Below, one piece after another: positions 24,176 to 36,065 of a stretch of 64,000 bases of DNA. The DNA comes from Acheta domesticus (lineage: Eukaryota > Arthropoda > Insecta > Orthoptera > Gryllidae). A program made the position numbers and the translations under genes. The stretch covers positions 63,530,540 through 63,594,539 of the forward strand of contig JAHLJT010009419.1 of NCBI GenBank assembly GCA_031308135.1, read 5' to 3'. Under the pieces are notes generated by a model. That model was given only the letters and a program-made list of their open reading frames with translations. It was not told the origin of the DNA and ran no database searches. Each line of letters starts with the position of its first letter. The first letter of the stretch is position 1.

Positions 24176-27100
24176 AGCCCAGAATCTCTCCACTAGCTAG
24201 CCTTGGACTTGCTACTCAAAACTCTCTTAAAGTTTCTATGGCCCGTTTACATGCTCACACATTTACACACGTCTTTTCCTACCTTTCCTACTCTGAACTC
24301 GTCTTTGCTGTCATCAACATCTACGAGCCACTCAACGCTCATATTCGAAATTAAACCATGTTCTTCTCAACCTTCCTCTCCCTAGCTTTGATGTAATGTT
24401 GAACCAACGCATCTCGTACAGGACGTGCCCGAGTATCTCGGCGGCACTCACGATATTATTGATATATGAGTAGATTCCGGAGAAGGGTAACTGACGGGAC
24501 TGAGATACCAGCCCAAGGGTAAACTTGTGCGTCTGAGGGGGGTGCGGATAGATGGTAAAGCCTAGGTGCTCACCCCGGGGAGATATCCCCTGGTAGAACA
24601 TAAGGTGCAGGTATGTAGCAACCTGGACATTTTACTGCCAATAAGACTCGCCTTCTCTCGCAGTAACCATCTCGATACCCATTTTCAGAGCCAACGCAAT
24701 TTATGCTTGCTCTTCGACTTTTCCCTCTCCAGATTCTCATACTCTGCTCCACCTACAGCCCCTATCACTATGCATCGATTAACACTCCACTCCCAAATCC
24801 CGAGTGCTCAGCTCTACGCACCCCTTGCCTCTACCCCAAGCGCAGACTGTTTACCCATACGTCCAATCTCCATGTCTCTTTCAGATTTTCTTTCATTTCT
24901 AGTCAGCACTGCATCTCCACCCTCAAATTTACTCACTGTCGGCAGTTTTAATCGTTAGTCTGGCAAAGTATTCGCCAATTACGTAATACGTCCGATATGA
25001 TTCGATTCACCCAAGCATTTTTAAGTGATCAGTTTTGCGGCCTTTGATCTCCGCAATTAATATAAACTTCGCTTGAGCCCAGCTAACGCAAGATTTTCAA
25101 CGAACTTTACACCACAGTACAGTAACGGTTTATCTTAACTCATTTTACTACTAGGGTATTTAACATAATTAAATAACATTTACATGTGTGATTGATTACA
25201 TGCCTTTCATTTTCATTTATTTGCTTTATCTCTTTTTCAAAAATATGCTAGAACTGCTCTTGCGAGAAATTTCTGCAGAGCCCGAAGCTATCCTTTGCGT
25301 ACTTGCGAATCCCCTCAAACTTCAATATATTTACTCACACTCTCACATCCCCACTTTGTTTCCCTTCTATCTACTTATTCTCTCTTTCTATTGCTATCTC
25401 ACTCGTCCATCTCTTCACTGCATCACTCCATCTTCACTTCTTACCCTCAACCTCTCATTTCTTCCCCCCACACCTCCTCACCTTCTTATTCCCACACTCG
25501 ATCACTCTCTCTCTCTCTCTCTCACTTCGTCATTCCTCACTCCCTGAATCTCTCGACTCATCACTGCACTCAACTTCTCATTCCTTCACTCCCTCACACC
25601 ATCACTCGATCACTCCCTCACTTTCTCAACTCTCGCCCACTCACTTACTCACTCCTTTCGCCTCACAAGTACGGTTTCCCCCTTCGCCACTCGCTCTGCT
25701 GTCGGGAAGAAGAGAGGCAGTACGTAGCAGGCGCTGATTTCAGAAAGCCGAGAACTTCCAACCTTTCTAGAGGAATGCTGAAACATGAAAAGGGTACGTA
25801 CACACGAGGATGATCGTAATTTTGATGAGGTTAGAATTTGTTCATCCCCTCTCACTATTTATATTTAAAATATAAAATATGAGGAGGTTGTTTTTTAGGG
25901 ATTAGCAGAATTAACCCGTACCACCAGGAACCTGAAGTTTTTGAAGCACTTTTTGTATTCTTAAAAAACAAATAATTACTTATAATCCTGTGTAGGTCAA
26001 TTATATGAGCTTACATTTCACTTTTAATGAAAGTAAGGATGGTCAAAATTAGAATTTTACAGCGCCAATACTCAACTCGCCGTCCAGAAAGACCCGCCAA
26101 ATATCAAGGTCATACCTATGTGGCATTTTCATTAAAAATTAATCATAAATAAATAATCAATGATAGTCAAATTTCTAATATATTAATGCATATAAATATA
26201 CTTTAAGTGCTCGATGCAGAACGATATAGGCTATACCATCCACAACATGCTCCCTTCTTTTGTAAATATTAATGCCTAGATTTTTATGGAAGCGTGTATT
26301 TTCTTGCGACTTGTTCAATTTTGTGAAGGTCTTGAGGCAAAGTGACAAAAATATCTTCACTACGAAAGGAATATTATTGTGTAAGGAAGGCTTTCTGCGT
26401 CTGGTCTGGTTATATTTCTTCTCCAAACGCTTCAATTAATATTTCTTTTATTGGAAAAGTAAAAAGTTCACGAAAGCATTCACATGTTTGATGTTAATAT
26501 TTGAAATATTGTTTAATTACTTCGGAAATGAATACTTCCCGTCCTGTTTAAATTTTAAATGTAAGGAGAGGGAGATAGCAGAGGGAATTCATCATTGTAA
26601 AAATCTTTCTTTAATTCACACGAATATATAAGCCAGAAAGTATATCAATATTAATCAAGATGAGGCGTTTTCAAGTTTGTTTTCTTTTAATTACATTGTT
26701 TTACACTCCTTGAGTCAGCGTTTTGCATCTTATCTGCCTTAACAGCTACCTGAGAATGAAAAGCTAATATTACTTCTTCTTTCAAATTCAGTTTCCTTTT
26801 ATGAAGATATACTCCAAGTTGAAAGTACTGAAGCTATATTTAGATGAAGTTGGTGATCAAATGATGTATTCTGTAGTTGACACTACTAAAACTATTATTT
26901 AACTTCAGCTGCAATGCACGTGAAGAAAAAAATAATTTCGGCTTGTTCAAGTCCCGTTTAAAGTGTTTATTTCCTGAGATATTTTGATGCTTTAAAAATT
27001 AATATTTGTAACATAAAATGTATCTAAAATCTTTTAATGTGTTTTATTTTATTTAAAAAACACCAGTGCAGTAGTGATTAATATCGTTTGAAATATTTAA

Positions 27101-28430
27101 TATTTAATTGTATTTGCTGTAACAATTTACCCTGTTGTAGATCGTAAGTAATTACTTAGAAATGTGAACCAAGAGGTGAGCTTTGTCAATCTCCTTTGTT
27201 CAAGCATATTTACTAAATTCTTGAAAATGTGTTTGTATGAAAGATTGATCCTATGTTACAGGATTGATCAATTTGGCCGAAGCATTTTTCACTCGTACAT
27301 TAATTTGTTCCGCAAAACGAATTTCATTTTTAATTAAAAGCGAATGAAAACCAATATTGTGTCAGCATTTATTAAATTCGACTTCAGATAGAAATGTTTT
27401 CTTTATGGTTTTGTTTCCAAATCATTGGATACACAATAATCTATACGTGTCCTAGTAGACAGACACCGCACGATTCGAGAATCGACCAATTTGACCAAAC
27501 AAGTTGACATTAATTCTGCTTTATCTGTGTTCCTTCATTAACGCTGTTAATTCTGAGGTAAGCCACCTTTAGGTCCATTAACGCTGTTTTTCAATGCATT
27601 TCCTGAGAGCAGATGGAGAGATGTGTCTAGAAGATGATTTTCTATTGATTCTTCAACCTAACTTTCAGCCCCCTTTGCAGCAGGACTTTTGACGCCGGCA
27701 AATATCTTATGAAAATTCTAGAGGTTTTCTGTAGTTATCTGTTGCTATCACTTTATCTCAGCAATTATAATGTATTTAGATGTAATTTATTTACCTATGG
27801 ACTATGGGTAGCGAGCATACCTGTCTACCCCAGCCGTTTCTCTACTCCCAAACTTAAAGCTTACTTGCACTGAAACTTAAAAATAAATGTAACATCAACG
27901 CAGTACACTTGTTGCCATTCATCATCGCCACGAACATCTTCACCATCCCTCTTGAAACGCTACGTAGAATCAATTGTCACATTCATGATGTAAGAAATAA
28001 CTATTATTCTTTCAGAAGGGCGTCTATTTCACTTGAAGCCGCTATAGTTCTTACGTTTACGTCAACGATTTCATTATAAAAAGCCTTTTAGATCGATCAT
28101 ATGCTAACCATTTTTTCTAGTGAACCTCATATATTTTGTTCTCTAAGAGTAGTGCACAAACCAGACAATAATCCGAACTGGATTGTGAATCGCTAGAAAG
28201 ACCAAAGAGAGTGGTTAATTACTGTAGGATACGGCACAGCGAGGAAAAGTCTTGAATGAAACACATACGTTCCATTAATAAATTTTATTCACAAACTGCT
28301 ACAATAACACGCACGCCATCTTTCCTCACAAACCCCACCATACATGTCATTGTCTCTCTTTTATACATAACCTAAAGGATTGCACACAGCAAAACCAAAC
28401 ATGACCGCAACTCAGCCACGATCACGACTC
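24176..28430. other. No gene recognised; includes pyrimidine-rich low complexity
   Basis: 24400-24640 is mixed-composition sequence without recognised identity. 25300-25660 is pyrimidine-rich (ctcact/ctttctc) with a (CT)n run near 25507-25524, which opens several meaningless frames. 25860-28430 is AT-rich and featureless. Confidence 0.45.
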
Positions 28431-28699
28431 GACTGCTGCTTTGCGCCGCTGCCCGCACCGCACTGCAGCCAACTATGTCAGGGTGACTATATCGGCGAAT
28501 GAACTTTTCTCAGTCCCACACTACTATGTTTTAGGTGATCGTGTAGTGTCTCATGACGAGCACAAGATCTCCAACCTACCACCGAGAGGACGAAGTGCAA
28601 ACATCCCTGTCTCCAGCAGCGGTATATTCTGCATCCGCCAGGGGAGTTGCTATCGATTGCCTCTCGGTTCGCAGCCTTCCAATTAGCTGCTGATGCGCG
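28431..28699. other. GC-richer stretch of unknown identity
   Basis: It has short open frames on both strands (for example 28441-28686 plus and 28723-28487 minus), neither with a recognisable domain. It immediately precedes the 9-bp repeat field. Confidence 0.3.
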
Positions 28700-29930
28700 C
28701 AAAGCATTCGCACCGCCCGACATCCAACCCTCACCCCACCGCTACATCGCCATCATTCCGCCATCGTGCCGCAATTCGTAATTGCCTGCCATTCTTCGCC
28801 GCCGTTCCGCTATATTTCTATAATTTCCCGCCATTTTCACACCAAGGCATCGCTATTGCTTCGCCTTGGAACCCTAACTCCTTAATATATGCCAATTCCC
28901 ATCATTCTACATTTCTTCTTTATAACCCAGCCCTTAACCCCTCAATATCCCATCACTACTCCACCAAAACACTGCAGTTCGCGTTTGTTTGACATTCCCC
29001 GCCATGCCCCATATCCTTCACCTATCCTTCACTATGCCCTGCCAGCGTTCTCCAAATTCACATCACTCCGCCATGTTTCACTTCCATTTCCATTACTTTG
29101 CCTTCTCACACTATCCTCCATAATTTCCTCTCTTCGTCCGCTCCCTTCTTCGAGCTAGCATCCCATCGTTGCTCCGCCATCGGTTTTACAAAGCCTCAAC
29201 ATCGACCCCACCATCTCTTCAGTATCTCTCGTATATTTCACAATTTCATTAACAAATATTTCATCATCTTCCCGCCGTAATAATATTATTACAGCTCACC
29301 CGAGCCATCGCATCACCCTTACCATTTCCCGCACATTTTCACAATGTATCACCATCGTCCACTGCCCCTCCTTGCGATCACTCCTCCATCGCCGTGTAAT
29401 CACCTTGATATTTCAACCCCATTGCTCTGCAAATTTCCCACCATCTCTGCTCCATCTCTTCTCCATTGCTCCGCTAATTCCCCCCTCCACGTTATTACTC
29501 CTTCCCTGAGCCGTCTCTTCGACATCTCTCTGCCATCGCCCCGTCATCACCCTGCCATCACTCTGCCATGGGCTTCTCCATCGCTCCTCTAACGCTAAAC
29601 CTCACCATTGCCTCGCCATCGCCCCGCCATCGCTCCACCACCACCCCACCATCGACCCGCTCATCCCCGCCGTCGCTCCGCCATCGCCCCACCAGCACCC
29701 TCCATCGCCCTGACGTGGCCTCTGCTTCGCCCAGCTATGGCCCCACCATCGTCCCGCATTTTCCCCGCCAGTGCTCTCCGCCATTGCTCCGCCGACGCCC
29801 CGCCGTCGCCTCGGCATCGCCCCGCCATTACTCAGCTATGACCCCTCCATCGCTCCGCCAACACCCCGCTAACGCCCTGCCATCGCCCCACCATCACTCT
29901 GCAATCGCCTCACCTTGCTATCCATCTCCA
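28700..29930. repeat. Degenerate short tandem repeat field, CCGCCATCG-type
   Basis: About 1.2 kb is dominated by variants of ccgccatcg, ccccaccatcg and ctccgccat, with the cleanest block at 29600-29900. Reading frames produce Pro/Arg/His/Ala-rich or Trp/Gly-rich peptides according to frame, which is a repeat effect. Units are strongly diverged and interspersed with AT-richer gaps between 28800 and 29500. Confidence 0.8.
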
Positions 29931-30366
29931 TGGGATCAGCGGCGGCCTCGTCAAAGTGACTTCTTCTGAAAAGGAATTTCTCATTATAAATTGTGAAACA
30001 GGAGCAGGTAGATAACCTCTGGGCCTGCGAAGCGCGGAGCGAAATATGAGGAGCGGAGCACTGGGCCTCTGCAGTCAATTAAGCCTCTGTGTCAACGCTG
30101 CGCCTGGAATGTCGCTCGTTAAGGTTTCTTTTTTCGGAGAGAAATATTTTTGACTACGTGCTTGAGGCGCAAATAGGCGTGTAAAAAGCATGGAAATTAA
30201 TAAATACACGAAAACCAATTTTAAATAACAATTTTTCGCTGAAATGGGGACGTTATCATTAAATGAATGAAAAATACATCGCACACATGAAGAGTGCAAG
30301 ATAAAAAATTCCTTTCCCTGCATATGTTGGTGAATCGTAAGCAATTTCCTTGGTTCAATGTAATGT

Positions 30367-30412
30367 TCGTTTTTAAGCTCAAACTTGTTCGTTTTTAAGC
30401 TCAAGTTTTTAA
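30367..30412. repeat. Two-copy 22-23 bp tandem repeat
   Basis: gttcgtttttaagctcaa occurs twice in direct succession. Confidence 0.85.
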
Positions 30413-31009
30413 TCTAGTCCTAGAGAAATGTTGTTTTCTGAAGTACGTATAATAGGCATTCAAACGTGAATAATTCATTGCATGTGTTTTCGAGTCCTCA
30501 ACTGGAAAATTACTTGCTATGACAATTGTTAGACCTTTTTGTAAACTAAATTTCAAGCATAGTTATAACCTGTTGCGCTTACAATGCAATTTATCTTATT
30601 GTGAAAGTAAATCATGAAACAAATTATTCACAAAACAAACAATTATTCAAATCATATTGTTTAAAGGGGCGAAGTATGCCTATTTCATTACAACCAATTT
30701 CAAATTAAAAAAGGTTGTGACCCTTGAAAGGAAGTATTGAAATATAAATAGTATCGCCTAACTTTTAACGACCGCCACATGGAATCAGAACGGAAATGGT
30801 AATGAGGGTAGAGCTTGAACATCTGAAATTTGTTTGGTAAATGTAAATCACAGACCTTGTAAAATAAAAGACAATATGAAATTTTTGAGATACACCTGAA
30901 GGCAAATATAATTCATATATTTTTGTTATTCAGTAAAAATATTCTACAAATATCTCATAGTTTGTAACACTCAGAGCAAGTTAGAAGAGCAACAAATCTA
31001 TATCCAGCC

Positions 31010-31180
31010 AAACAGACAGGAAACATGTAATCGTACAGCCAAACAATCGGAATACATAGTCAAACAGGCAGATGACATGTATCCATACAGTCAAACAGAA
31101 GACATGTAGATGCACAGTAAAAACGACAGATGACATGGAGGCCTACAATCAGACAGGAAGAATGGACGGCCCGACAGACA
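31010..31180. repeat. Degenerate tandem repeat, units of about 35 bp
   Basis: The core cagtcaaacaggcagatgac recurs in altered form four to five times with gacatgta-type spacers. Confidence 0.6.
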
Positions 31181-32276
31181 TTAAAAAAATTGCATTCAAC
31201 ATAGAACAGAAAAAATAGTTTTATTTCTCATGCAGAATAAAACATAATGAAGCGCAACGTGCTAGGATGCTGAACATGCCAACTTGATTCTCAGTTAATG
31301 ATTGTACGTACCTAAAAAAGGTAAGATTCTTTCTGGAGAGTTCTTCAGAAAATGATTAAGATATTTTTATCATTAAAATGTCTTCAAGTCATTGAACATT
31401 TCATGTAGACCAGACCTGCACAGCATTCTGCACTTTCACTGACCTCAGGAGCTGCGTGCGGGCAACTCGGGTGCAAATGAGAAAATCGATGAAGGGTGGG
31501 GATGAGACCCGATCTAGGAGTGGGGACCACTAATCAGAATGCGCAATTCAAAAGATAGCGCGTAAATTTAAAGAGCAGTCGGCAAGAACATGACGGTCAT
31601 ATACAGTTCAAGTAATATTGTCTTTTGTATTATATTGCAAATGTTTGTTCTCGGTATATGACAGGGCGAAATATGAAACTACAACAAATTATAAATATTA
31701 GATTTCGACACCAAGTATTATAATTGCTTGTAGGGCTTATAATGTAATTCGCTTTGCTACGATGTAATCACAAATGTAGTGTTCTGCTAAACACAAAATT
31801 TTGATACTGAATTGTTTTTGTTTGATGATGACAGCAATAAACTATTTTTTATTAACTATGTTTAATTCAATAAGACGGTTATCTCGAAGCAAAAACATAT
31901 TGTTCTTAAAAATCATGATTATTTTCTGTTCTAATTTCTGACAAGAGAACAGAGTCGTTTACGAAATCGTATAAAACTATAAAGCACTTTGCATTCTATT
32001 TAGCCAATACCCATGATTATCTTATGATTGTCCGTAACATATCGTCAAAGAAGTTTGCTCGTTAATCTCTTTTATTCAGTTTCATAATGGGGGAAAATTG
32101 TCACAAATGTGCTATTAAACATTACCCTTCTTGGAATTGTCACATATTCTATTTTATGTCAATCTTGATGTGAGAGATTGCTCTCAAGATTTTGTTCATT
32201 TTTCTATGGTTTGGAGATTATAAAATTCCTGGTGAACAATCAATTATTAAATTGCAATTTTGTGTTAGATAGAATT

Positions 32277-32375
32277 AAATATTATTTTATTCTTATATAT
32301 AAGCATTCTTTATATAAGCATTTCTATATATAAGAAGTATTTCCTATATATAAGCATTTTTCTTATTTATAGCAT
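32277..32375. repeat. AT-rich tandem repeat, core tatatataagcatt
   Basis: tatataagcatt occurs about four times with short spacers, each flanked by ttct or tttc. Confidence 0.8.
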
Positions 32376-33205
32376 TTTAAAGCTATTGCTTTAAAATATT
32401 GCTTAAGAGTCATAATGAGCATGTTATTTTCTTTAAAAAAATTAGAAAATGAAAATACATACAGTGGTGGATACAAAGGTGGATATACAGTAGTGCACAG
32501 AACGTAAACAGTGGATTATGACCCTGGTAACTTGAAATACTAGACATAATCCATTTAAACAAATCGGCACTTAATTTTGAAGCATGGATCATTATTAGAC
32601 GCCCAGGCATTGAATCTACGCGCCGCGTCGTGCTACGTCAGACTTCTCCCCCCCCCCGCAAAGCTTCCTACTCCCCACTACTTGCACTTTCGGCGCTGCC
32701 ACGGGCAGACGACCGGGTCGCACGTGCAGAATGCCCGCGGGAGCAGGCGTTGTGCAGGTCTGATGTAGACGAAGATAACCATCAGGTACATTAGCGTACG
32801 TTTTCAAAGTTGCAAGTCCAAAAGTTTGTCATCTCGATGATGGGGGAAAGTCTTTTGGAAATAAATGAAAAGAAACAGTGAATGAAATAAAATTTCTCAA
32901 TGTAACCCAGTTTTTCCGATAATTTCCATTGTAAAGTCTTAGTTTATATTTTAAGTCTTTTTCGGAAACTTTGGAGACAGATCCCTAAAATCGAGTTTCG
33001 TTGTGAATTTTTTACACCAGATAAACGGCTGCGTCGGTCGGTGCCACTGCATAGAGAAGAAATGACTTGGCCGAGTGCATTAATCAGTCGTTTCCATGGT
33101 TTGTTTCAATTAATTCCACACAATTCATTTTAAAGTAGTGGCAAAAACCGAATGGTATACATCACTTCTCCATTCTCTTTGAACCGTTAGGCTTAAGACT
33201 TGGTA

Positions 33206-34138
33206 TACGAGGTCTATTATAAAAGTATCCAACCTTTAATAAATAAACTGACATACTTGACGTACCTGGAGCTTTGGAAATCTAAAAATCCTCCAAAAAT
33301 GTCTCTCAGAGGAGACGGTAATTGTTGGACGCATTCTGAGAAAGCCTCTTTCGGAATGAACTTTAGCTCGGCTGTTATTGCTACCGTAATGTCATCTCTT
33401 ATCTGAAGTCGTCTTCCATTAAAAACCTCTTGGGGAATAGCCAGAAGTCGCAGGGAGGCATATCAGAAGAGTAAGGAGCTTCTTGAACCAGAGAAGTCTG
33501 TTTTGTTTTCGTAAAAAAGTCTTCTTGAAGTGTGAGGATTTTGCTGGAGAATTGTTGTGAGGGAGGCGTCAATTTCCTGCTGACTACAACTCCGATCTCT
33601 TGCACCGCATATCATCACGTAGGCGACGGAGGACATTCCTAAAGTACTCCGGTATTTGCTTAACCCTGTGGTGCGTACTCGTGGTGCACACACCAACGGA
33701 GTCAAAGAAAGCAGTCAGCATCACTTTGACGTTGCTGTTCACTCGGCGGGCTTTATTTGATGTTGGTGACGTGGAATGCTTCCATTGTGATGACTAAGAT
33801 TTGGTTTCCGGGTTGTACCCGTATACTCAGAATTCGTCACAAGTGATTATAGTGTTGATGAAGTCAGAGTCCCTGTTTTCGGAGTCAAGGTGTGTCCTAT
33901 GAGACTTCAGCACGAAATTCTTTCTGTTTCGACGTGCGATGAAAAACTGACGAGATCATTTCACACTACGTCATTCAAATACTGCTTTGCCAACTATAGA
34001 CAGGAAGGAAAATCGACAGGCAGGAAAAAAAATCACGCATGTGCACGAAGTTTCAAAATCGGCTTATGTAAGCGCGTGTGAAGGGAATCTGACAGGTTTT
34101 CGAGAAAAAAAATGGATATTTTTCTAGCAGACCACATC
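33206..34138 (-). mobile_element. Mariner-family DNA transposon, inactive
   Basis: The left terminus reads tacgaggtctattataaaag followed by tatccaacc. The right end (ggatatttttctagcagacc) is its imperfect reverse complement, giving inverted repeats of about 28 bp, a TA next to the left end, and a total of about 930 bp. The length is short of a typical 1.3-kb autonomous mariner, which suggests internal deletion. Remnants of a minus-strand transposase fill the middle. Confidence 0.85.
33400..33860 (-). pseudogene. Mariner transposase remnant (DD34D type)
   Basis: A cut-and-paste transposase would bind the terminal repeats and move the element at TA sites. Minus-strand translation gives a diagnostic series: CDEF, then a stop, then VYGYNPETKS (the usual DE.WVYGYDPETK region), NVKVMLTAFFDS, RNVLRRLRDDM, PHNNSPAK (usual HHDNAPAH) and MPPCDFWLFPK. 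The catalytic triad position in PHNNSP is Asn instead of Asp. The spacing to the last Asp corresponds to 34 codons plus a 2-base shift, confirming the DD34D class and a frameshift. Several stop codons occur (after CDEF, after NPETKS, and after RSEL). The N-terminal DNA-binding half is mostly gone. Confidence 0.88.
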
Positions 34139-35759
34139 AGTTCATCCATTCCTAAATGTTCCAAACCCCACGATTTCAAAATAGTGTTGCTCTAGGAAAA
34201 GTACTGAAATGTACCAACAATGTCTCGTCATAGACTCTTACGAGATCGTTGGCATCATTCATCTAAGATGGTTATAATCGTGACCCGTTCCGAATTTATA
34301 TTAAAATTTTGGGCGCCAGGAACAGGTTACGCTAATTAAAACCAATGCTTCCACAGCTAATTTTAACAAATGGGTAAATGTCCGGCTAGCTGGGTCAAAG
34401 AGGTACCGTTATGGATAATCGCTATCGCCTAGATAACCGATTACTTGATCTGCCAACTATACAGTATGGCGAGGAATCTGAAAGGGAATAATTATCTATT
34501 TCTAACTATTTAACAATTCTGATTGACTAAATGAAAATCTTTTCATTTCCAAAAGAAAAAAATTCAACAATTTGTTTAACACTATTAACAATTGTTTTTG
34601 TCCTTAGGTCATGACCTCGTTTTAAAATATATCTTTTGTACTGCAGTACTTATCTACCGTCTTGGTCGCCGACGCCCCGCAGTCCTCACTTGAATGTAGG
34701 TGATCCCAAGTCCCGCTTCTCTCTTCTAATCTTGCGACGTTGCCGACGCATCCAGCCCTCACTGACTAGAATATCTACCGGTTCTTACTTGATATTCAGA
34801 GTTCCTAGTCTTCCCCAACTAGTGGTAAAATATTAAAGTCCTAAACCGCAATGTATATAAAACTTTCAATGTCGAACTTTCCGTTGCACATCAACTTCCA
34901 GATTCCGAAAAACTATTGAGTCTCACTCGAAACTTACAAGTCCTACTTCACTAATGTTGATCTCGCGAGCGATCTTTACTACTCGACCACCACTATCAGA
35001 ATGTCCAGTTCTCCCTGTTCTTTCGCCCTCAACGCTTCGGTATCCGTCCTTCGTTCCTCTTTTTTAAAACAAAACGACAAAATTAGACAGTCTATTCTCC
35101 CTTAGCCAATCCATTCATCTGTTATCAAACCAAGTAGCCACGCCCTCGACAGTCATTCCTTTTCAGACCAATCACACATTATTTTATCTATCTAGCCAGC
35201 GCCCCCACCTCTTCAAGGCCTGAATGCAGCTTGCTGACCTTGCCAACCACTGCACCGGCGTTGCTAAGGCTGTATATCGCCATTTGCATACCCTTTTGTC
35301 CAACCCATTTACAGCCAATATTATTAACAAAATATTATATATTTTGGTATATCACAGTACAGAGAATCATTAGTTCAACATTCAATTTTAGCTTTTTGTC
35401 CAAGTGATAGAAGAGTATAAATATTTTTACCGTGGAAATTCAGTAGTTTCATTTACTTTCACGTGTCTATGTGCCATGAAACAGTATTATTTTTAAGTAT
35501 ATCTCTCTTTGCATCGCTCTTCTTAAGTTACCTCTCATGAAACTTATTTTTATGAATATGATTTCTTTCTTTGTACATCTTGTGGCATGTCTTTCTTTAA
35601 AATATTTTTGAATATATTTTAAAAGCATATTCCGTGGTGTTTGTTTTGGAAGTATTCCCCTTCGTATGTATTTTAAATATTTCTCTTCTGGTTTATCTCT
35701 TTTTCCGAAAATATCTTGGAGTTTTAAGAGTAGGCACACCCTACTCGTATCTCTTTTTT
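34139..35759. other. No gene recognised
   Basis: AT-rich sequence with a mid-GC segment at 34630-35290. Short open frames show no recognisable domain. Confidence 0.4.
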
Positions 35760-36065
35760 AAAGTTCCTTCACCGCGCGGAGCGTAGCTGCCGGCGCCTCC
35801 ACGTGGAAGCCTGCCCTTCCCTTACCCGCGCGCGGGTGAAATTACCGGAGGGGATTTCACGCAGCGCGTTGATGCCCTGTTCTAATAGGGCCCCCGACGC
35901 CCCGCGAGGGCCGGGAGGTTTTTGCAGGGCGAGGGCTTTTTGGCGTCGAGAGTGGGTGGTGGACGACGCGCTTAAATTCAAACCGCATCCGCCCGCGGAG
36001 CAAAAGGAAGCCCCTCAGAGGAGTAGATGTATGTGAGGGGTTATCTTCCTCGGATCTCGGGGCGG
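35760..36065. other. CpG-rich island of unknown function
   Basis: About 300 bp of strongly CpG-rich DNA (for example ccgcgcggagcg, acccgcgcgcgggtg) lies between AT-rich flanks. It is open on both strands (35803-36036 plus; 35981-35769 minus), neither with a recognisable product. It could be a CpG-island promoter, a first exon or a transposon fragment. acccgcgcgcgggt is a short perfect palindrome. Confidence 0.5.

Larger units (their letters stand above)
29931..33205. other. No gene recognised; AT-rich with small tandem repeats
   Basis: Apart from the short repeats listed separately (30367-30412, 31010-31180, 32277-32375) and a GC-richer patch at 32600-32770 without recognisable product, this region shows nothing assignable. 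Confidence 0.45.

Noticed and set aside
28693..29969. Proline/arginine/histidine-rich open frames
   Set aside because: Products of the degenerate CCGCCATCG repeat field; no start, splice or domain evidence.
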